Shown one piece after another: positions 46,050-56,209 of a stretch of 64,000 nt of DNA. This DNA comes from Adiantum capillus-veneris (Eukaryota; Streptophyta; Polypodiopsida; Polypodiales; Pteridaceae): contig CM043971.1 of assembly GCA_014529385.2 (NCBI GenBank), forward strand, positions 94,651,840-94,715,839, written 5' to 3'. How positions within the stretch are numbered: the stretch's first letter is position 1; each line of letters opens with the position of its first letter. The position numbers and the translations under genes are program-made. The notes under the pieces were generated by a model, which did no database searches, was not told the origin of the DNA, and saw nothing but the letters and a program-made list of their open reading frames with translations.

Positions 46050-46134
<85 letters not shown>
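46050..46134. repeat. CT microsatellite
   Basis: A nearly pure CT run of about 85 bp in the right part of the DNA transposon; upstream of the 118-residue ORF on its strand. Confidence 0.95.
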
Positions 46135-46137
<3 letters not shown>

Positions 46138-46314
46138 GTTGGTACTCTCACACCCCGATGCTATCTCTATTTCACAAGTATGTTTTTCTCTCTCCGTCTA
46201 ATCCGTCTTCTCTCTCCTTCACTCGGTACTTGTTTCACATACCACAACTCCACCTTAGAGAGCATACATATGAGTTAAATCTATGCTTCTATAAACTCGA
46301 AAAAGCATCACCTT

Positions 46315-46360
46315 TAGCAAAAAAAACACGAATTGATTAACTCGCAAATAAAATTAACCC
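46315..46360 (-). repeat. Right terminal inverted repeat
   Basis: On the minus strand it begins GGGTTAATTTTATTTGCGAG and continues TTAATCAATTCG and a T-run, pairing with the left end. Confidence 0.75.
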
Positions 46361-46365
46361 TACCT

Positions 46366-46959
46366 TGGTGGCCTTTTAGCCAAAAAATGGAAATGCTGGT
46401 GGTATAACCTGGCTGGTGCTTCAACCTGTTTGTTAATTAGGTCTGTAAAGGTGGCTGCAGTGATTTCTTTTGTGAAAGTACCTGCCATTTTTCTGTCCCT
46501 TGCCCTCATTGTCAATCCTTCAGTGGACAGTCTGAGTGCTTCTGCCAATATTTCTTTGGCTATCACCACTTCAACTTTATTTCCCTGTGTATTAGAAATC
46601 TGGACAGTTCCATCTTCTTTGATCGTGGATAAAAGCTCGTAAGCTTTTTGGAAATCCACATAGCATGGCTCCTGTTCATAGAAATCTCTGAGTCCTAGTC
46701 TGAGGTTGGCTTCTTTGGTCTTAGGCTTTGTGACGTCATCATACACTTATTTTGGTAGGAGTTGAAAGTCTACCTGATGTCCCTCCTCACTCTTGAATCT
46801 GCTGGTGAACACTTTGGTGTGATGCGCTTCTAGCTGTTCTTTTGAAAGATAGGCTGCCTTGGCGGATTTGACTGAATCTTGATCCAATTGGTATGCGGGT
46901 AGCTCCTGCAACTTTTCTTTATGGTTGAGCTTCTTCTTGGCTCTCTCTGCTGCTTACAT
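46366..46959 (-). pseudogene. E4 Gag-like ORF, N-terminal part
   Basis: From the ATG at 46959 (followed by a TAA; the plus-strand copy has CAA) the frame reads LPAYQLDQDSVKSAKAAYLS, RFKSEEGHQVDFQLLPK, a stop, then LRLGLRDFYEQEPCYVDFQK, AKEILAEALRLSTEGLTMRA and HFHFLAKRPPR at the DNA transposon. Strong similarity to 3295-3515 up to LLPK. Unrecognised family. Directly downstream of the LTR-like block in both copies. Confidence 0.6.
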
Positions 46960-47115
46960 GGCTCCTGTTCAGTGAATAGAGTGTCAAAGTTAGCATATTT
47001 GATCAATTTTTCTTTGAAATGTCCTTTAGTCTGAAATGCTGATACTTTTGGTTCAATTTTCTTCAAACATGCAAGGAACAAAATTATAAAATCCAAACCA
47101 AATTTTGCAACCAAA

Positions 47116-47137
47116 GTAAATAATCGCAATTATTTAC
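47116..47137. repeat. 22-bp near-palindrome, inverted copy site 3
   Basis: GTAAATAATCG/CAATTATTTAC, one mismatch from perfect. Equivalent to 3087. Confidence 0.85.
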
Positions 47138-47409
47138 AGCCAAATATTTTTTTCAACATTTTGCAAACTTGGCATCACAGGCTTGAAGTATATACCAAAT
47201 ACATACTCTGAGTGAAATATGAGCTCATTTGGATGCATAGGGTGAAAATGGTACCAGATTTTGGCTTTAGGTCTCTAAAACACTAGATATAATGGAAATT
47301 TGAGATTTTGAGCTCCAAATTGGTTCAAACTTGGCTAGTGGGCTTAACACATCATGTACTTTGGATGTATGATGGCAAAATATCAAAATTCCCCCATTTT
47401 GACTAGAAA

Positions 47410-47431
47410 GTAAATAATCGCGATTATTAAC
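47410..47431. repeat. 22-bp near-palindrome, inverted copy site 2
   Basis: GTAAATAATCG/CGATTATTAAC, one mismatch from perfect. It lies 294 bp from the previous site, as in the plus copy. Confidence 0.85.
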
Positions 47432-47692
47432 ATTTCTACCAAAATCAACATTTTTTGGTACAAATTGGTTCTAGGAATTGTATAGACCTTGTGTATGTGA
47501 TATGAGGTGATTTGAATCAAGAAATGTGGTCCATAACCCAAAAATTGGCTTACAAAGACTTCTTTGCGTTTTCTGGCAATTTCACAAGTTATAGGTGCTC
47601 ATTTTGGCTCATACTTGATTTTAGCATGTAATAGGTGTGCACACATGATAGGTGAGGTGATGATACAATTTCCAAGAAAAAATAGTACAAAA

Positions 47693-47714
47693 GTAAATAA
47701 TCACAATTATTTAC
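47693..47714. repeat. 22-bp near-palindrome, inverted copy site 1
   Basis: GTAAATAATCA/CAATTATTTAC. Spacing to the previous site is 283 bp (284 in the plus copy). Confidence 0.85.
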
Positions 47715-49093
47715 AGTAGTCACAATTTTTTTGTAAAACTTAAAATTTTTGACCTAAACACATTCTATACACCTAAAACAAGTCCTAAATTGAATTTGGT
47801 CAAGTTTGGTCTTGCCGGCATCACTTCGTGCTTTGTCGACTCTGAAATCTTTGATTTCTGTGACTATACTGCCTGTTGAGTTGGTTAGTCACTTGTGAGG
47901 CTTTGGACTTGTCCGCAACATAGTCGTGAAGCAACTCATCCAATTCTAGCTCATTTGGAGTGAGTTTGACTTTGTATGTCGAATTTGATGCTTTGTAGTC
48001 TTCGAGCCGTTTTTTTCTTTTTGAGGGCTTTACTTGATTGATTTTACAAAACCAATCATATACATTGTATAAAGACCTCGTAGGCAAGATGTCCATGGAG
48101 TCAGATCCGAATTCTGGCATCTTCCAAAAACCTAGCCTTTCTACTGGGTACTCCCTCAACCTTGACAAATGGTCAACTGATGATATAGAAAGGTTCTATT
48201 ATGTTAGGGCATGATACAGTTCAAATCTCATCCGATTTCGTTGAGCTGACAGGCCGCTATGGTCAGTTTTTGGTTGTAGGTCTTCGTGCACTGCTCGATT
48301 TCTAGGGTTTTTTCTAAGGGTTTAGACTAGCTACCGGCCATAAAAAATGGATCATTGATGAGTAAAGAACTTACTCCTCATGTCTCTGTGAGACGCGCTG
48401 AAAACGGGCAACTGTCGATTCCGGGAAAGACGCGCGAAAGAGGTCGAAATGCTCTCTCTTCCAAGGACACAAGTAGAAATGAGGTGATTTTAGCCTACCT
48501 TGGATATCTATACCCGGACTTCCTGAAAAATTTTTCCCCAAATTCCCTTGTTAGTCTAACTAGGCCGTGAATTCTACGTTAGACTCAAAAATTTCCCAAA
48601 TCAGATACCTGTAGCTCATTCTGCAAGAATTTTGCAAAAGTAGGTATGGCCGCCTAATTTAGGCTTCCCACTTCCATCTTCCGATTTCATTGAAAATTTT
48701 TGTGCTTTTCTATATTGTCTTTTTATCACCACCGTGTCTTTTGTTTTCCCATATGAGCTCCTTTGCTATTTATTATTAATTTTTGACCTGTTTATTGAAA
48801 AAAATCAAAGAAAATAACAAAATGCGCTAAAAAAGTAAAGTGAAAATCCAATAATTAAGAAAATCCATTGAAAAACACAACTTTATTGTTTTTTTTTTGG
48901 ATTTCTCTATTTTTATGTCTCATTATGAAGAAAAATGATGAAAAATAACCAAAAAGGACTATTTTTGATGATTTTCTGATAGTATATACGCTATTTACAC
49001 TCATCGAGAAGATTTTATTAGTGGATTTTCCCTTGATGATGAATTATAAGGGCATTATTAGGTAATTTTGCAAAAAATCACACGTTAACATCA

Positions 49094-49112
49094 AACTTTT
49101 TCCTCTCTCTTC
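49094..49112 (-). other. Polypurine tract of F5 (minus copy)
   Basis: The minus strand reads GAAGAGAGAGGAAAAAGTT before TGATGTTAACG. Confidence 0.7.
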
Positions 49113-50275
49113 AAACATTGCCCTTATTTACTTAGTGTCCTTCCACCCCTCCTAGATGGCGTACTCTGGGACGACTGTGTGCATGAGTTGAACAATTGTG
49201 TCTTATGCATAGCCGTGTTTGGCTCTACCATGCTTTGAAGATCAATGCAGTTTAAACCAATATGTTGTGCAAGAGGTGGGTCTTGAGTGATGAACTCAAG
49301 GGTGTCTGACGTCAAGGCTTGTTGTTGCTGTTTTCCAAAGAGAAATTAATCTTGTAGCTTGTGTGCTCTCTGTTTGATTGTACCATCAACATGCTTTAGC
49401 ATGCTGATTGATTGAGGTTTTGGTATCAACAATGGTTGCTATCGAGATTTTTCTCGCCATTGGTAGCTTGGTTTGCTTGGTGCGGAATGTTGTGGTGGAG
49501 TCTTTTGAGACTTAACTCTCCATTGCCTGATTGGTTTTACGTTTTGTGGAGAAGATAAGTGCTGCTTTTTCTTACAAACCCATTTCCTGCTAGGTTCCCT
49601 GCTCGGAGATACTCATCTCTGTGTTTTGACGCTTGAAACCTTCTTTGGTTTTGTCGGTGATGTTTTGGGCACCCAGATTTGAATTGGCTTCTCTTTAAGC
49701 TGTGCTTTTGGTACCCAAATATGCTTGAATCCTTGCATGCTACTTGTAGCATTTACTTGGCAAGAGGATGGAGAAGATTGATCACTTTGTGGTTTGCTCT
49801 GCTTCTCATTGCCTTTCCATTCCTGCTTGCTTGGTGCAATTGGAACAATGAGGTGTTCGCCTTTCCGTGATAGCTTGAGATGATTCGTATCCCAATCTGC
49901 TACTACCTTGTATGTCCGCATCCAGGGAATTCCAAGAATCATCGTCTCATTCATGTGTTCATCTGGTAAGCATACAAACTGATGAGCACATGAACATCCA
50001 TGTATTATCACGTTCAATTTGACTACTCCCAATGTTGGTGTTGGGTTCTTGTTGCATCCTTTGATAGTCGCTATTCCCCCCGTCAATGCTTGTTGCTTTC
50101 TTGTACGTGGAATAACTAAGTGCATTTACTCTAGCTCCTATGTCGACCAAAGTATTTGTGCTATGATTGTTGAGCTTTACTTTGATGCGAAGGTCCATTC
50201 CGTCTAGCCATTCTTCATCTGTTGATATGGCATCTTTCGGCAATTTCCATTGTCGGTCATCTATTTCTAGAGTGT
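49113..50275 (-). pseudogene. F5 3' retropepsin-like ORF after integrase
   Basis: The domain begins after a linker (PKDAISTDEEWLDGMDLRIK) with TLVDIGARVNALSYSTYKK, the place of the D-S/T-G-A active site, here D-I-G-A. After a frameshift near 50120 come LGVVKLNVIIHG and MNETMILGIPWMRTYKVV, the C-terminal ILG strand. A basic tail with two IWVPK motifs and MVEPNTAMHKTQLF ends at the polypurine tract. This is a complete retropepsin-like order lying after the integrase C-terminal domain. The family also has a standard protease before RT (61855-62040). Role unknown. Confidence 0.7.
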
Positions 50276-50291
50276 TGATGGGAATTGGTAT

Positions 50292-50660
50292 CTATTCATT
50301 CTTGAGAGAAGCTTTCCTTTTGCATACCTGAAGCTGAGATTCCTCTTCGGCTTCATCAATAACCTGTTGTCGTTTAATTCTCCTTTGCTTAGCTGCATGC
50401 ATCCTTTCTGGTAATTCATTGGTTAGTGGCATATTGTATTTCTTTGAACGGCATCCACTAATCCAATTAGCCATTGGTTCACCATCTAGGGTGGACAATT
50501 TAACTGCTCCACTCGAAGATACATCTTCAATGATAAACGATCCATTTCCCATTTTCTTAAACTTGGGAATATGTTGCTTAAGGGAATAGACTAAAACTAA
50601 GTCCCCGTTTTTGAAGATTTTGGTAATTAGATGTGAATCAAAAAAAAAATTTGTTTCCAC
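50292..50660 (-). pseudogene. F5 integrase C-terminal domain
   Basis: It reads KNGDLVLVYSLKQHIPKFKK, then SGAVKLSTLDGEPMANWISG and a basic tail, the GPY/F-less C-terminal fold seen in non-chromodomain plant elements. No chromodomain follows; the 3' protease-like ORF comes instead. Confidence 0.7.
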
Positions 50661-50695
50661 TTTTGTGTATAGATATGAGCTACAGTAGTTAGCCT

Positions 50696-51313
50696 TTACT
50701 CATCTAGCTTCTCTAAATCTTCAATTCTCTCTGAAAATTCATGTCCAATCCACTCAAGCTTCTTTGCTACCCTTAGTATCGGCAATAGAAATTCTATTGA
50801 CAATATGGCATCAAGACCATAAACAAGGTTAAAGGGTGTAGCATTTAAAGTTTTTTTGAGTGAAACTCGATAAGCCCATAGAGCAGCATGGAGATTCATT
50901 TCCCAGTATGTCCTTCTTGAACTAACCACTTTAGTCAATACCGAGCTAAGAATTTTGTTCGTATGCTCAACTTGTTCGTTTGCTTGCGGGTGATAGGGAG
51001 CTGATTTGTTATGGATAACCATAAACTCATTAAGCAAATACTCGATTACCTCATTGACAAAATGAGCCCCTCGATCACTGACAATTTCTATTGGCAGTCC
51101 ATATCTCGTGAATACATACTCATATAGGAATGCAGTAGTGATTCTGGCATCATTCTTTTGAGTTGATTTAGCCTCGTCCCACTTGGTCAAGTAATTTGTA
51201 GCTACAATGATATATTGAGCCTGTGTTCTATATACAGATGGCTGTACTGGCCCAACAAAGTCTATATCCCATTTTGCGAAAGCTCTTGCCCCCATCATTG
51301 GTCTTAAGGGCAT
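50696..51313 (-). CDS. F5 integrase catalytic core
   Basis: A 205-codon open frame carries DIDFVGPVQPS (first Asp), IVSDRGAHFVNEVI (second Asp) and QANEQVEHTNKILS (Glu), so the DDE triad is intact. The surrounding order YLTKWDEAKST, NLVYGLDAILSIEF is standard. It is separated from the zinc module by a short gap and stop. One of the better preserved pol pieces in the window. Confidence 0.8.
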   Translation of the reverse strand: MPLRPMMGARAFAKWDIDFVGPVQPSVYRTQAQYIIVATNYLTKWDEAKSTQKNDARITTAFLYEYVFTRYGLPIEIVSDRGAHFVNEVIEYLLNEFMVIHNKSAPYHPQANEQVEHTNKILSSVLTKVVSSRRTYWEMNLHAALWAYRVSLKKTLNATPFNLVYGLDAILSIEFLLPILRVAKKLEWIGHEFSERIEDLEKLDE

Positions 51314-51340
51314 GCTATCTACACATGTTGGAATTTTTGC

Positions 51341-51550
51341 TCATTGACAAGCATCACACCTTCGAACATATTCTTTGGCATTTGCAAAAAGTGTTCGCCA
51401 CCGTATGCCTACCATTAAGATCTCTCTTGTGGTGGTCTCACTAGAAAAGTGACCTCCAGTTAATCCAGCATGTGCTTGTTCTATAATTGGAATATACTCA
51501 TCTTCATTTTCACATTGATACAAATGTTGCTTCTTACCTCTTCGATACAA
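51341..51550 (-). pseudogene. F5 integrase zinc-binding module
   Basis: It contains IIEQAHAGLTGGHFSSETTT with the two His and YVRRCDACQ with the two Cys. It leads into the core. A frameshift near 51560 separates it from RNase H. Confidence 0.75.
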
Positions 51551-51935
51551 TTGGTTTCCAATAAATATCTTGCTTTAGTTTTAATTGCTCTTTGACGTGT
51601 TTACTCATATCCTCAAGAAATGTTCGGCTTGATAAGTAAGTAACTAGATAGCTACTCCACTTAGGAACAGGTGACATTTGGAACAATGTTATATGAGGTA
51701 TCGGTGTTTGCTTTTGACATTGAGGACAATACTTTACAAAATATCAAACATCACTCCTCATAGTTGAACAAAATACTCCAAGTCTCAAAATTTGTTGCAT
51801 AGTTTGGTCTTCCGCAAAGTGAAGTCCTACTATGGTAACATGTGCTTGACTTAGGTATTGGTTTTTCTCTTCAGGATTAATGCATAACAACAATATTCCA
51901 TCTCAATTTCTTTTGTATAGCCTACCAGCTAGTAA
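51551..51935 (-). pseudogene. F5 spacer between RNase H and integrase, decayed
   Basis: Short broken coding segments remain on the minus strand. No second RNase H was recognised, which separates F5 from F2 and F3. Confidence 0.5.
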
Positions 51936-52634
51936 TTAATACATAGTTGATTGCTCGATCAATCCGATCGTAATAGGAAGTGGTATTTGTGAATCCACTT
52001 GAGCTTTTGTCATCAATGATACCATGTTTTCCGACAATCGAGGTATCATTTCCACGGAGAACAAATACGCATCTAGTAGATCATCGTCTACTCCTTTAGG
52101 TGATTCTCCTGAAACAATCCTTGACAAATGATCTATTCTTTGATGTGTAGTGCCCTTTTTTACAACCACAGTGAAATCAAATTCTAGAAGAATGATGAAT
52201 CATCTCACTATCCTTGTTGTGCTGCATGGCTTGTTGACTAAATACAACAAAGTTTGGTGATCCACAAAGAACACAAACTTATTGGCTAATAGGTAATGTC
52301 TATACTTTTTAACGACATAGATCATTCCTAGTCCTTCCCTTTCAGTGGTAGTGTAATTCTTTTCAACCATGTTTGATTATCGGCTAGCATAAGAAATAGG
52401 AAAGTGAATTTTCCCGTCTCTTGGTTGAGCTAGTATACAACCAATGGCAAAATTGGAATCATCTACATGTATATGGAATATCTTATCCCAATCTGGTGCT
52501 TTCAATATTGGAGCTGAGATGAGATCTTGTTTAAGCTTCATGAAGGATTCTTCACATGCCTCGGTCCATTCAAAGTGTGTAATCAAGCTATACATGGGTT
52601 TTGAAATTATAGCGTACATGTAAATGAACTGTCT
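51936..52634 (-). pseudogene. F5 RNase H
   Basis: The open pieces 52377-52619 (ILKAPDWDKIFHIHVDDSNF, AIGCILAQPRDGKIHFPISY) and 51936-52169 (GTTHQRIDHLSRIVSGESPK) are the start and end of a gypsy-type RNase H. The usual DAS is DDS here. Stops near 52170-52376 break the middle. Confidence 0.75.
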
Positions 52635-53342
52635 CTAATAGCCACAATGTCCCATGAAGGCTTGAACCCCCTTGACCACTGTTGGTCTAGAAAAATCAGC
52701 AATGACGTGAATTTTCTCCATATCAGTAGATATGCCATTTTTAGACACTATATGTCCAATAAATTTTCCTTGTCTACCCATGACGAGCATTAGTGATTCC
52801 AAACGGCATGACTCGATAGGCAAAAATACCCCATTCCGTTGCAAAAGCAGTTTTATACTGATGTTTTGTGTCAACCAAAAGTTGATTGTATCCAGAAAAT
52901 CCATCTAAGAAGTTGTAAGCTTCTTTTCCTGCAACTCATTCTAACACATGCTCAGTGATTGGAAGAGGAAAGTTGTCTCTAATGGTAGCTTCGTTCACTT
53001 TTTTGAGATTGACACACATACACACACACACACGTAATTTTCCATTCTTCTTGGGTACTACCACAATTGGAGACACCCAATCATTGTGTTCAATTTCATA
53101 AATGAATTCAGCCTCCCTTAGCTTTTCAATCTCTTCTTTGATCTTTTGGCAAATGTTTCATTATACGTGTATGGCCTTTGTCTACTTGGTTTCGCATCAT
53201 CTCTCATGGGTATGGTATGTTGACAGATTTCAGGATCAACACCCTTGAGATCCTTATATGACCAAGCAAAGATATCGCGGTCATTTGCAATGTAGGCAGG
53301 CCTAGACTCTTCTCCTGGTTTTGCCAAGTCTATCTTTTTCAT
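52635..53342 (-). pseudogene. F5 reverse transcriptase lacking its active site
   Basis: RT begins KPSRQRPYTYNETFAK, VVVPKKNGKLRVCV, an expanded TG run, VNEATIRDNFPLPI and VMPFGITNAR. It then jumps directly to GRQGKFIGHIVSKNGISTDM. The segment with the YxDD box is deleted near 52790-52800. The TG expansion at 53009-53033 adds 14 bases and shifts the frame. Inactive. Confidence 0.8.
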
Positions 53343-54323
53343 GTTTTCAGGCCCTTCCTAGGACTCGCCCTGTCTTTGTAGTTCTCTAATGGGTTGTTTG
53401 ACTATGATTTTCCGATCTTGGAGAGTATATTTTTTGTAGTGGGATGGAACATTCATTACTTCTTTACCATCCTCTTTTGTGGTTTCCATTTCGGTTGTAT
53501 ATATCTCCTTTAGACATTTTTTCAACTCTTGATATTTCTTTTTCCGCTATTTTCATTTTTCTGGTGTCTCTTTTTCATTTATACCATTTTTGCCTTCTTG
53601 ATTTCTGGTTAGGAAAATAAAAAAACTTTTCCTCCGCTCCTTTCATGAGTAGCTTACATCTCACATGTTGTTTTTCTGACCCCGAATCTTCTGAGGTAGC
53701 TGAGTGTTCATCTAACTCATTTGCTGCATCGTAGTAGAGGTCTGTAAAGATTTGTTGAGATTTCATCAAGTCCTTGGGTTCCTCATCTTTGTCTTCAATG
53801 TTGAGGGTTAAAATCATTTGGATGTGAATTATGTCATAGCCATCCTCATTGAAAAATTGAGTAGACATAGAAGTATTCACACATACATCCATTGTCGCTA
53901 AAATCTGAGTCCACTTGAATGGCTCAAACAAATGATCTGGAAAGGGTTCACGTACATAGGCTCCGTCTGTGAAATCCCTTTCTAGAATACATTCTTCTCG
54001 TTTTAAACTCCCATTCTCTGAAGCTCCACACATCCAAATATGAGTGTCTTTGTTTAACCAGGATGAAAGCTTAGTTTCAGCCAAAGAGATTGAATCAAAC
54101 TCTTGTATGGATGTTTTCAAGACATCTTTATAAGTGTGATCTTTTAGATTTACCCTTGTTATAGATCCCACTTGCTTCAAGTACAGATAATTATTTCCCC
54201 AATCTTAGATAAGTTGTACCTGTCGCATGAAAGGTCTTCCCAATATGATTTCATAATTAAGTCTACTATGGCAAAAGTGTGTTGACATTCAATCCCACAG
54301 GAATTAACTATCACTTTTTCAAG
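53343..54323 (-). pseudogene. F5 protease C-terminus and protease-RT linker
   Basis: At 54180-54323 the frame holds EKVIVNSCGIECQHTFAIVD and IILGRPFMRQ, the C-terminal part of the standard protease, upstream half at 61855-62040. The linker (53575-54180, 201 codons open) is acidic, with EDKDEEPKDLMKSQQIFTDL and SATSEDSGSEKQHVRCKLLM. No other domain was recognised. E6 interrupts the protease at 54323/54324. Confidence 0.75.
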
Positions 54324-54708
54324 TGAGAGGCGGAAGTGAAAAAAATAGACCCGGTGGCCTCTATAGCAAGACTATGCACAATGGCCTCATCATGGGGAAT
54401 AAACAATAGGGGCACCACCTAGCAAGATATGCGGCCAGGACGCATACATATACACAAATGTGGCTATGACGCATACATATACACAATGAAGCATGCATGG
54501 AAAACAATTTCAAGATCCACGCCCAAATGTGGAATGGGGTGGTCGGAGAATAAGGTGAGAGGAGTGGTGAGTGAGTGAGAATGGCCTCGCTATGCGTGCA
54601 TGTAGTAAGGAAGATAACGAGGTCAGGGATACATGCAAGTATGCTCACTTCTCATACAAAAGGTGGCGAATCCGCACACCTTAAGATGGAAGTAGCAAGA
54701 TGATAGGA

Positions 54709-54712
<4 letters not shown>

Positions 54713-54757
<45 letters not shown>
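54713..54757. repeat. AG microsatellite in E6 3' LTR
   Basis: About 22 AG repeats. The 5' LTR has only a short AG run followed by TG repeats at about 60251-60280. Confidence 0.95.
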
Positions 54758-54759
<2 letters not shown>

Positions 54760-55216
54760 TGTGGTGGCGAATACACACACCTTAACATAAGCAGAAAAAA
54801 AATGGCAAGGAACAAGCATATACCATACTCACAATGAGATATATCCAGAGCGACACAAAGTATGGCACCAAGATGGAGTGTGTTGATTGCTTGCAAAAGA
54901 TGAATACAATAGGTAGCGTATGGCAGAAAAATGAGAAGGGAACAAGATCGTAGGAGGCATAATGGAGAGATGGGAGTTGATGGCGAGAAATATCACGAGT
55001 GTGTCCACCCTTCTTCTTCTTGAAATTGTGCCTTCAACCCTTAACTACAAGTGTTGTGGAGGTGTGGTGCTCATCTTTTGTGCATGGTGATGGTGATGAT
55101 GATGGTGTTGTGATTATGTGATTCGGGTTCATGCTACAAGCGTGTAGCACAAGAGTGTGTATGGACAGGTGTGTGTGAGTGTGTATCTCTGCCCCCAAGT
55201 GAGCTCTCATGGCCTC

Positions 55217-55224
55217 CTTATATA
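55217..55224 (-). promoter_or_regulatory. TATA box in E6 3' LTR
   Basis: The minus strand reads TATATAAG followed by GAGGCCATGAGAGCTC. It is about 1.1 kb from the LTR start, as expected for a U3 promoter. Confidence 0.6.
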
Positions 55225-56209
55225 GGGAAGGAGGGAAGGATTTAGCAATATTTCAATTTGAGGTGAGTGTCCCACTTTGGTGACTCGGAAAATGGGGTGC
55301 ATGTGACTATGTCTCCCATCTTGTGTCCTCATTATTTAAAATACCAGAGTCAATAGAGAGAGAAAAAGAGAGAATGTGGGTAGGATGTAGAGGATAGGAA
55401 ATATTTACAATAGTTTAGCTTTGGATAGACATAAGCTTATTAGGGAGAGAAGAGAGAGGTAAGAAAATTATAAGAGAGGTTGTCGAAGGTGGATATTTGT
55501 TGATGAGGATGGATCCTCCAAAAATGGTGATAGAATTACTCTAGACTAGCCAAGAACTCATTAAAAGAGCCTTGTCTCTTGTAATCATGCTTGAAGACTT
55601 GTAGAACCATAGCCATTCTAGAAGGAAGAAAAGTGGGGATGCCCTGTGTCACCATTACACGAGAAAACTAGGGTCCACTACAAAAATCATATCTCCGTGT
55701 TCATAACTCCAAAAATTCTGAAAAAAATTGAGCTAAAAGTTGAGATCACGAGCTACATCTTTCATGCTGAACGCTTCTTCAGATTCGGGGTTCTTCTTTA
55801 CTTAAAAAATTCATCCAAATAATGTATTATTTGTGGCTGCAAAAGTCTTTTGGTGGTCCCCTTTGAGTGGACTTCTCTCTTGCCTTCAAGTGTAAGCTCC
55901 TTCATGTGTATGAAAACATGACCTAGAGTGTTGAAAAGATTGGCAATCATCTAGATGGAGGTATTATTGGAAGTTGAAAGTGGGGTTGAGGTTTGAAAAT
56001 GAAAACTAGTGAATAGAATATTTGGTAGGGTGGATTAATTTATATATACATGAAAAATATATTAGAAAATACTAAAATATATAATGTAATTTAGAATATA
56101 TATATTTAATATTTAAGGTCAAAAGAGAGATCAACAAAGAAAGCTTACTTATTATGCTACATCGTGATTGATTAGCATAAGTATTATTTATTTAATAAAG
56201 GCTAAAACG

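Larger units (their letters stand above)
40288..46360 (+). mobile_element. TIR DNA transposon carrying a methyltransferase-like gene
   Basis: A 6,073-bp unit is flanked by direct TACCT repeats (40283-40287, 46361-46365). Its ends form an imperfect inverted repeat of about 45 bp: both begin GGGT and share ATTTGCGAGTT and a T-run. Removal rejoins the E4 ORF in frame (PPR-YTMP). It contains a ten-exon plus-strand gene, one minus-strand 118-codon ORF, local tandem repeats and microsatellites. No known transposase was recognised, and a 5-bp target duplication with GGGT ends did not match a superfamily I could assign with confidence. Confidence 0.75.
46960..49093 (-). repeat. F5 LTR-like block, minus copy
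   Basis: It starts TGATGTTAACG at 49093 next to a polypurine tract and runs to the E4 ATG. Over its length it aligns with 1142-3270 in reverse. It carries three palindromic sites with nearly the same spacing. The short ORFs within it (for example 47821-48168) are conserved only as DNA. No primer site is evident at its end. Confidence 0.6.

Noticed and set aside
49613-49760. IWVPK motifs suggesting a Ty1/copia element
   Set aside because: The motif also occurs in copia polyproteins, but here it directly follows a retropepsin-like ILG strand and ends at the F5 polypurine tract in two copies; no copia RT or integrase is nearby.
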